Source: Prevotella sp. UBA2456 (GTDB lineage: Bacteria; Bacteroidota; Bacteroidia; Bacteroidales; Bacteroidaceae). From it: a stretch of DNA of 64,000 nucleotides. The notes under the pieces were generated by a model, which had not been told where the DNA came from, made no database searches, and saw only the letters and a list, made by a program, of their open reading frames with translations. The translations under genes were made by a program, and so were the position numbers. The stretch spans positions 1 through 64,000 of the forward strand of contig DDPY01000017.1 in NCBI GenBank assembly GCA_002342415.1, in the 5' to 3' direction. Positions 24,239 through 33,489 of the stretch are shown in pieces; within the stretch, counting starts at the first letter, position 1; every line of letters begins with the position of its first letter.

Positions 24239-24793
24239 ATGGAGAAAATTATTCTTGGCATCGACCCAGGTACGAACATTATGGGCTACGGGGTGATTAA
24301 GGTGACAGACGGACATGCAGAGATGGTGACAATGGGAGTGATAGACCTGCGGAAGTTTGGTGACGGATACTTGAAGCTGGGACATATCTTCGAGCGCGTG
24401 ACAGGAATCATCGACGGTTATCTGCCCGACGAGATGGCCATCGAGGCCCCATTCCTACAAAAAAACGTGCAGACAACGCTGAAGTTAGGCCGCGCTCAGG
24501 GTACCGCCATAGCCGCCGCCGTACACCACGGGGTGCCCGTACACGAATATGCGCCCATGAAAATCAAAATGGCCATTACGGGTAACGGTGCAGCCTCTAA
24601 GGAGCAAGTGGCAGGTATGCTGCAGCGATTGTTGAAGTTTGACAAAGACGCACTGACAAAGTTCATGGATGCCACGGATGCACTTGCTGCCGCATACTGT
24701 CACTACATGCAGATGAACCGTCCTGAGAGTCAGGTTCATTATAAAGGTTGGAAAGACTTTGTTATCAAAAACCAGACACGAGTCAAAAAATAA
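24239..24793 (+). CDS. ruvC: Holliday junction resolvase RuvC
   Basis: A 184-residue crossover junction endonuclease that resolves Holliday junctions with RuvAB. The first catalytic Asp is in ILGIDPGTNIMGYG (Asp8), the Glu in DEMAIEAPFLQKNVQT, and the C-terminal acidic pair in DALTKFMDATDALAAA. Length is normal. It lies 6 bp after the GHL10 gene and 32 bp before the double-ABC ATPase gene, so it is probably part of the same rightward transcript. Confidence 0.95.
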   Translation: MEKIILGIDPGTNIMGYGVIKVTDGHAEMVTMGVIDLRKFGDGYLKLGHIFERVTGIIDGYLPDEMAIEAPFLQKNVQTTLKLGRAQGTAIAAAVHHGVPVHEYAPMKIKMAITGNGAASKEQVAGMLQRLLKFDKDALTKFMDATDALAAAYCHYMQMNRPESQVHYKGWKDFVIKNQTRVKK

Positions 24794-24825
24794 ACTATTC
24801 TTGAATATTAAACACGATTGGAAAA

Positions 24826-26124
24826 ATGAAAGTAACTGCAGTTGTAGGACTGAACGGAAGCGGGAAGACACAATATATAGACCAGTTGCGCAAGCAGCAG
24901 GCCTCAGACCGAGTGCGCTATATCGCCTTTACAGACTCGTATGGAGTGAATGTTGACGGACAGTATTATCTGCAACTGCGTTGGAATCAGCACGACATAG
25001 ACCATGAGACACCGACAGTCGGCGAGCTTCTTGAGCGTGCCTACCTGCTGACAGGAGCCGACAGCGAAGAGCGTCGGCAACTGAAGAGACAGCTCTATCA
25101 GCTTTTCCACATAGATGGTCTGCTCGACAAATATATCATCACACTGTCCAGCGGCGAGCTGCGCAAATTCCAGCTGACCAAAACCCTCTTCGCCAACCCC
25201 AGTCTGCTGATTATGGACAATCCCTTCATTGGATTAGATGCCGAGACGCGCGACCAGCTGAAGGAGCTGCTGTTTCTGTTGGCCAAAGAGCGCGATATGG
25301 AAATTATGCTTGTCATTGCCAAAACCGATGACGTGCCAGACTTCGTGACAGACGTGGTGGAAATCAAGGATTTGCCCCCCGTTCCACAGCATGTCCTGTC
25401 TGCGGACAAACAGGAAGCCATCCTTTCGCTCCCCTATCAAGACAACGACTATCAGTGCCAGCGGGTGGTCGACATGAAGCATGTCAGCATCCGCTATGGT
25501 GAACGCACGATACTGAACGACCTCAACTGGACCGTCATGAACGGAGAGCGGTGGGCATTGTCAGGACAGAACGGAAGCGGCAAGTCGACACTGCTGTCAC
25601 TGATATGTGCCGACAACCCTCAGAGCTATGCTTGCGACATTGTCCTCTTCGACCGTCCGCGCGGATCAGGGGAAAGCATCTGGGACATTAAGAAACACAT
25701 CGGCTACGTATCGCCCGAGATGCACCGCTCATACAAGCGCAATCTGCCTGCCATCCGCATTGTAGCCAGCGGGCTGATGGACAGTATCGGACTCTATGCC
25801 GTTCCCAACCAGAAAGACTACGAGCGCTGCCACTGGTGGCTCGATATGTTTGGCATTGCCCATTTGGCAGACCGTCCGTTCTTAACACTGTCGAGTGGCG
25901 AACAACGCCTCGTCCTCCTGGCGAGGGCCTTCGTCAAAGACCCCCAACTGCTTATCCTGGACGAGCCTCTTCACGGGCTTGACCTTTGGAACCGGCGACT
26001 GGTGAAGGACATCATCGAGACATTTTGTCAGCGTCGGAACAAAACCATGATTATGGTCACCCACTATCAAGAGGAACTGCCCAATGTCATCACGCATCAG
26101 AAGCTTTTGGCACGAAATTTGTAG
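24826..26124 (+). CDS. Double ABC ATPase (ModF-like)
   Basis: A 432-residue soluble protein with two ABC ATPase domains and no membrane segment. Domain 1 (about 1-190) has Walker A GLNGSGKTQY, signature LSSGELRKFQ and Walker B LLIMDNPF. Domain 2 (about 210-430) has GQNGSGKSTL, LSSGEQRLVLLAR and LLILDEPLHGLD. The closest family is ModF/PhrA ('photorepair'), whose role is unclear; it is not a classical transporter ATPase because no permease is present. It is followed by clpC after 49 bp. Confidence 0.85.
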   Translation: MKVTAVVGLNGSGKTQYIDQLRKQQASDRVRYIAFTDSYGVNVDGQYYLQLRWNQHDIDHETPTVGELLERAYLLTGADSEERRQLKRQLYQLFHIDGLLDKYIITLSSGELRKFQLTKTLFANPSLLIMDNPFIGLDAETRDQLKELLFLLAKERDMEIMLVIAKTDDVPDFVTDVVEIKDLPPVPQHVLSADKQEAILSLPYQDNDYQCQRVVDMKHVSIRYGERTILNDLNWTVMNGERWALSGQNGSGKSTLLSLICADNPQSYACDIVLFDRPRGSGESIWDIKKHIGYVSPEMHRSYKRNLPAIRIVASGLMDSIGLYAVPNQKDYERCHWWLDMFGIAHLADRPFLTLSSGEQRLVLLARAFVKDPQLLILDEPLHGLDLWNRRLVKDIIETFCQRRNKTMIMVTHYQEELPNVITHQKLLARNL

Positions 26125-26173
26125 CAGGCTCTACGGTAACAGTTAATTTTAATCATTAAATAGCATAAAAGTA

Positions 26174-28699
26174 GTGACCAGTCAATTTTCACCAAAGGTT
26201 TCCGAGATTCTCGCCTTCTCGCGCGAAGAAGCAGCACGGCTGGCCAGCCGCTCTGTAGCTCCTGAGCACCTGCTGCTTGGGCTGCTGCGCTTGAAGGACG
26301 GTCCCGTTGCAAACATTCTGCAGCGGCTCGACATCAACCTACAAAGTCTCAAGACGGAATTAGAGAATCGAGTGCGCGAGGATGAACTTGGGAAGCCTAT
26401 ATATACCCAACAATTAGTATTAAACGAAAAAGCAAGCAACATTCTGAAACTGGCCGTACTGGAAGCACGCATACAGCGTACTACCCGCGTCGAGGAGCAA
26501 CATCTGCTTCTGGCCATCCTGCACGACCAAGTGGACAATGGAGCCAAACAGGTATTAGAGATGAACAATCTGAATTACGAAGATGCCCTGACACTGCTGA
26601 GCGTCAAGAACGGCATCGGGCTGCCCGATGAGGATTACGAGGAGGAGGAAGAAGGCAGCAATACCCAATCGTCGCACAACACCTCGTCGAATACACAGAC
26701 AACGACACAAACCAAACAGGCCAAAACCAAGACCCCTGTGCTGGACAACTTCGGTACCGACTTAACCAAGCTGGCACAGGAAGGCAAGCTCGACCCGTGT
26801 GTCGGTCGTGAAAACGAGATACAGCGTGTCATCGAGATTCTGGGACGCCGCAAAAAGAACAACCCCATCCTTATCGGAGAGCCTGGAGTTGGCAAAAGTG
26901 CCATTGTCGAGGGACTGGCTGAGATGATAGCCTCCCGACACTGCTCGCCGATGCTTTTCAATAAGCGGCTGGTTACGCTGGACATGACGGGTGTCGTGGC
27001 CGGAACAAAGTATCGCGGACAATTCGAGGAGCGTATGAAGCTGCTCGTCAAGGAACTGGACCAGAATCCTGACATTATTATATTCATCGACGAGATACAC
27101 ACGATGATTGGAGCCGGTTCCACACCGGGTTCGATGGATGCCGCCAACATTCTGAAACCGGCACTGGCCCGCGGCACCATACAGTGCATCGGAGCCACTA
27201 CACTGGATGAATACCGCAACTCGATAGAGAAAGACGGGGCTCTGGAGCGCCGATTCCAGAAAGTGCAGGTAGAGCCTACGACCAACGAAGAAACCCTGCA
27301 GATACTGAAGAACATTCGCGACCGCTACGAATATCACCATCATGTGACCTATACTGATGAGGCCCTGGAGGCATGTGTCAGACTGACAGACCGCTACGTC
27401 ACTGACCGATTCATGCCCGACAAGGCCATCGATGCCTTAGACGAGACAGGCTCTCGCGTACACCTTCAGAATGCCAGCATCCCGCCGGAAATCAGCGAGA
27501 AGGAAAAAGAGCTGGAGCACATCAAGGAGAAGAAAACCTTGGCCGTCAGCAACCAGAACTTCGAGTTGGCTGCCGGATTCCGTGACCGCCAGACACAGCT
27601 GGAGCGCGAACTGCAGGAACTGAATCAAAAGTGGCTGAGCGGTGAGGTAGACGTACGTCAGACCGTCACTGCCGATCAAGTGGCTGATGTTGTCTCGATG
27701 ATGACTGGTGTTCCCGTTCAGCGCATAGCCCAGGAGGAAGGCATCCGACTGAAAGGTATGGCACAGGAGCTCAAATCGAGCGTCATTGCCCAAGACAAGG
27801 CCATCGAGAAAATGGTACGCGCCATCCAGCGCAACCGCGTGGGACTGAAAGAGCCGAACCATCCCATCGGAGTCTTTATGTTCCTCGGTCCGACCGGTGT
27901 CGGCAAAACATATCTGGCAAAGAAACTTGCCGAATTCATGTTCGGAAGTGCCGATGCACTGATACGTATCGACATGTCAGAATACACCGAGTCGTTCAAC
28001 GTGTCGAGACTGATCGGAGCCCCTCCAGGATACGTAGGCTACGAGGAGGGCGGACAGCTTACGGAACGGGTGCGCCGTCACCCCTACTCCATCGTGTTGC
28101 TGGACGAGATAGAGAAGGCACATGGCAACGTGTTCAACCTACTGCTGCAAGTGCTTGACGAAGGCAGGCTGACCGACGGAAACGGACGCTTTGTAGACTT
28201 CCGGAACACCGTTATCATCATGACCTCGAATGCCGGAACGCGCCAACTGAAAGACTTCGGACGCGGTATCGGTTTCAATACGGCATCTAATTCGTCCCTT
28301 ATGCTGGACGAAAAAGACAAAGAGCATGCCCGCCAAATCGTACAGAAAGCGCTTTCGAAGCAGTTCTCGCCAGAGTTCCTGAACCGTCTGGACGAGATTA
28401 TTACCTTCGACCAGCTCGACCTGGAGGCCATCAAGCAGATTATCGACATCGAACTGAAAGGTCTTTACAAGCGAATTGGAGACCTGGGCTACCAGATTGA
28501 CCTCTCGAACGAGGCCAAGCAGTTCGTGGCCGAAAAGGGATACGACGTACAGTTTGGTGCCCGCCCCCTGAAGCGTGCCATCCAGAACTACATCGAAGAC
28601 GGCATCTCGGAGCTCATCGTTAACGGCGACCTGCCAGCAGGCTCTACTATTCATATCACAAAACAATCAGACAAAGACGAACTATCATTTAATATTTAA
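26174..28699 (+). CDS. clpC: AAA+ chaperone ClpC (ClpP partner)
   Basis: An 841-residue Clp ATPase that unfolds proteins for ClpP or remodels them. The start is GTG, aligned with the family N-terminus TSQFSPKVSEILAFSREEA. It has the Clp-N repeat domain (about 1-150), AAA1 (Walker A GEPGVGKS, near 240), a UVR-like coiled middle segment (about 430-480) and AAA2 (Walker A GPTGVGKT, near 577). The sensor-2/ClpP-loop region lies near 690, and the C-terminal D2 end is intact. A Gln/Thr-rich linker (about 158-190) separates Clp-N from AAA1. No clpP, mcsA/B or ctsR is adjacent. Confidence 0.95.
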   Translation: MTSQFSPKVSEILAFSREEAARLASRSVAPEHLLLGLLRLKDGPVANILQRLDINLQSLKTELENRVREDELGKPIYTQQLVLNEKASNILKLAVLEARIQRTTRVEEQHLLLAILHDQVDNGAKQVLEMNNLNYEDALTLLSVKNGIGLPDEDYEEEEEGSNTQSSHNTSSNTQTTTQTKQAKTKTPVLDNFGTDLTKLAQEGKLDPCVGRENEIQRVIEILGRRKKNNPILIGEPGVGKSAIVEGLAEMIASRHCSPMLFNKRLVTLDMTGVVAGTKYRGQFEERMKLLVKELDQNPDIIIFIDEIHTMIGAGSTPGSMDAANILKPALARGTIQCIGATTLDEYRNSIEKDGALERRFQKVQVEPTTNEETLQILKNIRDRYEYHHHVTYTDEALEACVRLTDRYVTDRFMPDKAIDALDETGSRVHLQNASIPPEISEKEKELEHIKEKKTLAVSNQNFELAAGFRDRQTQLERELQELNQKWLSGEVDVRQTVTADQVADVVSMMTGVPVQRIAQEEGIRLKGMAQELKSSVIAQDKAIEKMVRAIQRNRVGLKEPNHPIGVFMFLGPTGVGKTYLAKKLAEFMFGSADALIRIDMSEYTESFNVSRLIGAPPGYVGYEEGGQLTERVRRHPYSIVLLDEIEKAHGNVFNLLLQVLDEGRLTDGNGRFVDFRNTVIIMTSNAGTRQLKDFGRGIGFNTASNSSLMLDEKDKEHARQIVQKALSKQFSPEFLNRLDEIITFDQLDLEAIKQIIDIELKGLYKRIGDLGYQIDLSNEAKQFVAEKGYDVQFGARPLKRAIQNYIEDGISELIVNGDLPAGSTIHITKQSDKDELSFNI

Positions 28700-28715
28700 A
28701 TACATGAAAAAAAAT

Positions 28716-28746
28716 TTTGTTATTTGACTTCTTTTTCGTAACTTCG
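28716..28746 (+). promoter_or_regulatory. uxuAB operon promoter
   Basis: TTTG at 28716-28719, a 19-bp spacer and TAACTTCG at 28739-28746 (one mismatch to TAnnTTTG). The leader to the uxuA ATG is about 36 nt. No operator palindrome is evident. Confidence 0.6.
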
Positions 28747-28786
28747 CAGCAATTTTAAAATCTAAAGCATAAAAGTCATATCAACT

Positions 28787-30040
28787 ATGGAAAGAACTTG
28801 GAGATGGTTTGGCAAGAAAGACAAGATAACACTTGCCATGCTAAGAGAAATTGGTGTAGAAGGCATAGTGACGGCACTGCACGACGTGCCCTTAGGCCAG
28901 GTATGGACACGCGAGAAGATTCGTGAGCTGCGCGAATATATCGAGTCGTACGGCATGCGTTGGAGCGTGGTAGAAAGCCTCCCCGTAGTGGAGGCCATCA
29001 AGTATGCCGGTCCAGACCGCGACGAGCAGATTGAGGTGTACAAGGAGTCGCTTCGCAACCTGTCGGCAGAGGGCATACACACGATATGCTACAACTTCAT
29101 GCCCGTACTGGACTGGGCACGCACCGATCTGGCTCACAAGAATCCTAACGGATCGACAAACCTCTACTTCAACTATGCCGAGTTTGCCTATTTCGACATC
29201 TATATACTCAAGCGCGTAGGCGCACGCGAGGAATGGGCTCAATTTGAATTTCCTGCGGGCGTCGGTCAGGGACGCAACGTGCTGGCCGAAGCCGACGAAC
29301 TGGCCAAGACGATGACTCCAGAACAGGATCACAAGCTGGTAGAGAACATCATTATCAAGACACAAGGATTCGTCTCTGGCAACTTCTCGGAGAATGACGA
29401 GGCCCCCATCCAGAAGTTCCGCGACTTCCTGGAGCTCTATAAGGGCATCGGCAAAGAGCAGCTTCGCGAAAACATGAAATACTTCTTGGAAGCTATTATG
29501 CCTACGTGCGAGGAATGCAATATGAACATGTGCGTACACCCTGACGATCCTCCTATCGAGGTGCTGGGCTTGCCACGCATCGTGCGCACAGAGGAAGATA
29601 TTGAATGGTTCCTGAATGCCGTTCCCAACAAACACAACGGGCTTACCTTCTGTGCAGGCAGCCTGTCGGCCGGAGCCTACAACAATGTGGTGGAGATGGC
29701 CCGCAAGTTTGCATCCCGCACCCATTTCGTTCACCTGCGCTCGTGCCATATCTTCCCCAATGGCGACTTCACGGAGGCATCGCACTTAGGTGGACGTGCT
29801 GACCTGATAGAACTGGCCCGAATCTTTGAAAAGGAGAACCCGCAACTCCCCATGCGCGTTGATCATGGTATGACCTTTACCGACGAGCCCGGCGGTATCA
29901 TGGACGAGTCGACACATGGTCACAATGCCGGCTACACCCTGCTGGGACGTATGTTCGCGCTCGGACAGGTACAGGGAATACTTGCTACTGTAGACCGCGA
30001 GTTGGGCATCGAATACAAGCAACCAGGTTTTTTTGACTAA
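28787..30040 (+). CDS. uxuA: D-mannonate dehydratase
   Basis: A 417-residue UxuA that dehydrates D-mannonate to 2-keto-3-deoxygluconate in hexuronate breakdown. Motifs include MCVHPDDPP (metal-binding region), HLRSCHIFPNGDFTEASHL and DHGMTF near the C-terminus. Length and spacing are normal. It is the first gene of a two-gene operon with uxuB (17-bp gap), transcribed from 28716-28746 and closed by the terminator at 31673-31706. The isomerase uxaC and kdgK/kdgA are not in the window. Confidence 0.96.
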   Translation: MERTWRWFGKKDKITLAMLREIGVEGIVTALHDVPLGQVWTREKIRELREYIESYGMRWSVVESLPVVEAIKYAGPDRDEQIEVYKESLRNLSAEGIHTICYNFMPVLDWARTDLAHKNPNGSTNLYFNYAEFAYFDIYILKRVGAREEWAQFEFPAGVGQGRNVLAEADELAKTMTPEQDHKLVENIIIKTQGFVSGNFSENDEAPIQKFRDFLELYKGIGKEQLRENMKYFLEAIMPTCEECNMNMCVHPDDPPIEVLGLPRIVRTEEDIEWFLNAVPNKHNGLTFCAGSLSAGAYNNVVEMARKFASRTHFVHLRSCHIFPNGDFTEASHLGGRADLIELARIFEKENPQLPMRVDHGMTFTDEPGGIMDESTHGHNAGYTLLGRMFALGQVQGILATVDRELGIEYKQPGFFD

Positions 30041-30057
30041 TAGGAAAAGGAATTACT

Positions 30058-31644
30058 ATGAAACTGAAAGACATACTAAACGGACAGCTGAATACTGCCG
30101 AGTGGGAGCAGAAAGGTTACGAGCTTCCCAAGTTTGACATCCAAGCAGTAAGAGAAAAAACACACGAGGCTCCCACATGGGTACACTTCGGCGGTGGCAA
30201 CATCTTCCGTGCATTCCCTGCTGCCATTCTGAACGAAGCGCTCAACACTGGGCAGTACGATCGCGGTGTAATTGTAGCCGAGACCTTCGACTTCGAAGTG
30301 ATTGACAAAGCATATACTCCCTATGACAACTTGTCGCTCTACGTAGCACTGCGCAGTGATGGCAACATCGAGAAGAAAGTGATAGCATCGGTGACCGAAG
30401 CGTTGAAAGCAGACCCTCAGTTCAACGATTGGAACCGACTTGTAGAGATATTCCGCAACCCCTCTCTGCAGATGATATCGTTTACCATCACAGAGAAAGG
30501 CTATACCTATAACGAGGCCGACCTCGAACGCGGACTGAAGCCTGTATTCGCACTTGGAAAGGTCTCCGCACTGCTGTATGAGCGCTATCAGGCAGGAGAG
30601 CTACCTCTCACCATACAAAGCATGGACAACTGCTCACACAACGGCGACAAAGTGAAAGCAGGTGTTTTTGCCTACGCTGAGCGATGGGTTCAGGACGGGC
30701 TGGTGCCACAAGCCTTCCTCGACTACCTGAAGAATACGTCCAAAATCACCTTCCCCTGGTCGATGATAGACAAGATTACTCCCCGTCCACACCAGAAAGT
30801 AAAAGAACTGCTTGCTGCCGACGGATTTGAGGACAACAACTATATCGAGACCGAGAAGCATACCTTCACAGCACCCTTTGTGAATGCCGAGGAGGTACAG
30901 TATCTGGTGATTGAAGACAACTACACCAACGGGCGTCCCCCACTCGACCTTGGCGGTGCACTATACACCACCCGCGAAACAGTAGACAAGGTGGAAACGA
31001 TGAAAGTGACCACATGCCTGAACCCACTGCATACTGCAATGAGCATCTATGGCTGCATGCTGGGCTATACACTTATCTCAGAAGAAATGAAGGACGAAGA
31101 CCTACGCGCCTTCATACAGAAGATAGGATATATCGAGGCGATGCCCGTAGTCACCGATCCCGGTGTACTGAATCCCTACGAGTTTATAGGTGCCGTCATC
31201 AATCGCCGTCTGCCCAATCCATTCATGCCTGACGCTCCGCAGCGCATCGCTATGGACACCTCACAGAAGCTACCCATACGCTTTGGAGAAACTATCAAGA
31301 AATACATCCATCGCGGACTGGATATGCAGAATCTGGTGCTTATTCCTCTGGTACTGGCAGGCTACGCCCGCTACCTGAAGGGACTGAAGGACGACCTCAC
31401 ACCATTTGAGCCCTCGCCCGACCCACTGCTTGACGAGCTTCAGCAAATCGTGGCTCCCCTTGAGGTTGGCAAGCAGGAGCAGGACTACTCGTGTCTGAAA
31501 CAACTATACTCCCGTGAGGATGTCTTCGGGCTGAATCTCTATGATGCAGGCTTAGGCGAGCAAATAGAAGGCATGGTGCGCGAACTCTTTGCGGGGGCTG
31601 GTGCCGTACGTAAGACGCTGCATAAATATACTTCAGGAAGATAA
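30058..31644 (+). CDS. uxuB: Fructuronate reductase / mannitol dehydrogenase family
   Basis: A 528-residue NAD-dependent long-chain dehydrogenase of the mannitol dehydrogenase family. Context with uxuA makes D-mannonate oxidoreductase the likely activity, reducing D-fructuronate to D-mannonate with NADH. The N-terminal Rossmann region begins VHFGGGNIFRAFPAAI, and the catalytic block is FPWSMIDKITPRPHQK with Lys. The C-terminal domain follows ITSDPGVLNPYEFIG-like spacing (here VVTDPGVLNPYEF). It lies 17 bp after uxuA. Confidence 0.92.
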   Translation: MKLKDILNGQLNTAEWEQKGYELPKFDIQAVREKTHEAPTWVHFGGGNIFRAFPAAILNEALNTGQYDRGVIVAETFDFEVIDKAYTPYDNLSLYVALRSDGNIEKKVIASVTEALKADPQFNDWNRLVEIFRNPSLQMISFTITEKGYTYNEADLERGLKPVFALGKVSALLYERYQAGELPLTIQSMDNCSHNGDKVKAGVFAYAERWVQDGLVPQAFLDYLKNTSKITFPWSMIDKITPRPHQKVKELLAADGFEDNNYIETEKHTFTAPFVNAEEVQYLVIEDNYTNGRPPLDLGGALYTTRETVDKVETMKVTTCLNPLHTAMSIYGCMLGYTLISEEMKDEDLRAFIQKIGYIEAMPVVTDPGVLNPYEFIGAVINRRLPNPFMPDAPQRIAMDTSQKLPIRFGETIKKYIHRGLDMQNLVLIPLVLAGYARYLKGLKDDLTPFEPSPDPLLDELQQIVAPLEVGKQEQDYSCLKQLYSREDVFGLNLYDAGLGEQIEGMVRELFAGAGAVRKTLHKYTSGR

Positions 31645-31672
31645 CTTCTTAATAAATAAAATATCGGAACTA

Positions 31673-31706
31673 AAACTGGCAAGATTGTTAATTTTGTCAG
31701 TTTTTT
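31673..31706 (+). terminator. Terminator of the uxuAB operon
   Basis: A 14-bp stem (AAACTGGCAAGATT with AATTTTGTCAGTTT, two G-T wobbles), a 3-nt loop and a T-run at 31701-31706, 29 bp after the uxuB stop. Confidence 0.85.
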
Positions 31707-31778
31707 CACGTTTCGAACGTTAAATTCAAACTCACGTTAATAGGCAGCAGAAAAGTGTTAAATCAAGACAAAAAAGCA

Positions 31779-31791
31779 TGACATTATGTCA
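31779..31791. promoter_or_regulatory. TGACA-N3-TGTCA palindrome over the htrA -33 region
   Basis: The 13-bp palindrome TGACATTATGTCA ends 19 bp upstream of the -7 box at 31811 and occupies the place of the usual TTTG -33. It is a candidate operator or activator site for stress control of htrA; the binding protein is unknown. Confidence 0.5.
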
Positions 31792-31810
31792 GTATTCCAA
31801 ATTTTGAGCC

Positions 31811-31818
31811 TAAATTTG
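31811..31818 (+). promoter_or_regulatory. htrA -7 promoter element
   Basis: TAAATTTG matches TAnnTTTG. No TTTG -33 is present at the expected distance; the palindrome 31779-31791 lies there instead. The leader is about 70 nt. Confidence 0.6.
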
Positions 31819-31891
31819 CACTCGGAAACTTTGAAAAGTAAAATAACAAATACAAATTAAGTAAAATAACAATTCAGTAAACACAACGATT

Positions 31892-33361
31892 ATGAAAAAG
31901 ATTGTAAAGAGCTTTATGCCGGGCGTGCTGATGCTTGTTGTAGCATTCTCAGCAGCTTCGTGCAACAAGACGCAGGCCGCTCCTGCAGCACCTGCCGCCG
32001 CACCAGGACAACCCGTCGACTTAACCTATGCAGCCGAAAAGTCACTACCATCCGTAGTCTACATCAAGTCGGTCATCAACTCTAAGACACAGACTGTCGA
32101 GTACTCTGACCCATTTGAAGATTTCTTCAGCGATCCCTTCGGAGGATTCTTCGGACGTGGACAAGGTAATAATGGAAAAAGACAGCGCCAGGTACAAACG
32201 CCCAAGCGCGCAGCTGCTGGTTCGGGTGTCATTATTTCTGCCGACGGATATATCGTCACCAACAACCATGTGGTGGACGGTGCAGACGAACTGACCGTAA
32301 CTCTGAACGAGAACTCTAAGGAGTATTCTGCACGCATCATTGGTGCAGATGCCACCACCGATCTGGCCCTCATTAAAATTGATGCCAAAAACCTACCTGC
32401 CATCACTATCGCCAATTCGGACGATGTAAAAGTAGGCGAATGGGTGCTGGCTGTTGGCAACCCCTTGGGACTGAACAATACAGTAACAGCCGGTATCGTA
32501 TCAGCAAAAGCCCGTGCCTTGGGACAGGGAGTCAGCTCGATGATCCAAACCGATGCTGCCATCAACCAGGGTAACTCTGGCGGTGCGCTCGTTAACACAC
32601 GTGGCGAACTGATTGGCATCAACGCAATGATATACTCACAAACTGGTTCGAACATCGGATACGGCTTTGCTATCCCCACAGCCATCATGAACAAGGCTGT
32701 AGACGACTTCAAGAAGTACGGATCGTATCAGCGTGCCATGATTGGTATTCAGGGCGGTAGTGTAAAAGACTACATAGACGCTATGAAGGACCAGGACAAA
32801 GAGGTGAAGGACTATGGCACGATGGAAGGTGTACGCATTGATAAGGTGATTGAAGATGGTGCTGCTGCCGATGCAAATCTGGAAGCAGAAGATGTCATCA
32901 TCGAGGTAGAAGGCAAAAAGGTGAAGACGATGGGTGACCTGCAGGCAATTATCGCCCAAAAGCGCCCCGGCGACAAGGTCACTCTAAAATATCTGCGCAA
33001 CAAAAAGGAGAAGACAGCTTCGCTGACTCTGAAAAATGCTCAGGGAACAACCAAAGTAGTGAAGAATGCAGACCTCGATATTCTGGGCGGACAATTCCGC
33101 GAGATTAGTGATTCGCAGAAGAAAGAACTTGATATCAACTACGGATTACAGGTAATGAAGGTAAGTGGCGGAAAGCTCAAAGAAGCCGGAGTTCCACAAG
33201 GATTCATCATCCAGCGTGTCAATGATGTACCGATGAAGAGTATCTCCGACCTTTCGGATGCGGTGAAGAAAGCATCTACTTCGAAAGAACCCGTACTCTA
33301 CATCCAAGGTATCATGCCTACTGGTAGAAAAGCATACTTCGCAGTTGCATTGCAAGATTAG
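31892..33361 (+). CDS. htrA: HtrA/DegP-family serine protease with PDZ domains
   Basis: A 489-residue envelope protease/chaperone (Deg/HtrA, S1C). The N-terminal signal has a possible but weak lipobox (SAASC, Cys25), so it may be a lipoprotein or simply cleaved. The trypsin-like domain (about 85-290) has its full triad in TNNHVVDGADE (His), TTDLALIKI (Asp) and QGNSGGALVN (Ser). PDZ1 is at about 300-395 and PDZ2 at about 400-489. It degrades misfolded periplasmic proteins. It has its own promoter with a palindrome in the -33 region. A terminator follows that doubles as the sigma-factor promoter. Confidence 0.94.
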   Translation: MKKIVKSFMPGVLMLVVAFSAASCNKTQAAPAAPAAAPGQPVDLTYAAEKSLPSVVYIKSVINSKTQTVEYSDPFEDFFSDPFGGFFGRGQGNNGKRQRQVQTPKRAAAGSGVIISADGYIVTNNHVVDGADELTVTLNENSKEYSARIIGADATTDLALIKIDAKNLPAITIANSDDVKVGEWVLAVGNPLGLNNTVTAGIVSAKARALGQGVSSMIQTDAAINQGNSGGALVNTRGELIGINAMIYSQTGSNIGYGFAIPTAIMNKAVDDFKKYGSYQRAMIGIQGGSVKDYIDAMKDQDKEVKDYGTMEGVRIDKVIEDGAAADANLEAEDVIIEVEGKKVKTMGDLQAIIAQKRPGDKVTLKYLRNKKEKTASLTLKNAQGTTKVVKNADLDILGGQFREISDSQKKELDINYGLQVMKVSGGKLKEAGVPQGFIIQRVNDVPMKSISDLSDAVKKASTSKEPVLYIQGIMPTGRKAYFAVALQD

Positions 33362-33403
33362 TAAGCAGAAAGTACGATAAGTATTTTTTGCAACAAAATC
33401 AAA

Positions 33404-33450
33404 AAAAGTAAGGCATTCTTTTGGTAATTCCAAAAAAATGCCTTACTTTT
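33404..33450 (+). terminator. htrA terminator hairpin that contains the sigma-factor promoter
   Basis: A perfect 14-bp stem (AAAAGTAAGGCATT at 33404-33417 with AATGCCTTACTTTT at 33437-33450) ends in a T-run, about 45 bp after the htrA stop. The loop side carries TTTG and the 3' arm carries TACTTTTG, the two promoter boxes for the next gene. Confidence 0.8.
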
Positions 33451-33451
33451 G
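33420..33451 (+). promoter_or_regulatory. Primary sigma factor promoter
   Basis: TTTG at 33420-33423, a 20-bp spacer and TACTTTTG at 33444-33451: full consensus, inside the htrA terminator. Transcription starts near 33455, leaving a leader of about 33 nt that begins with a small CAAACA/TGTTTG dyad. Confidence 0.85.
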
Positions 33452-33489
33452 CAAACAAATGTTTGTATCTTACCAAAGAAAACTAAGGC

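Noticed and set aside
26097..26312. 71-codon minus-strand frame at the clpC start
   Set aside because: Shadow of the Clp-N coding sequence; no independent support.
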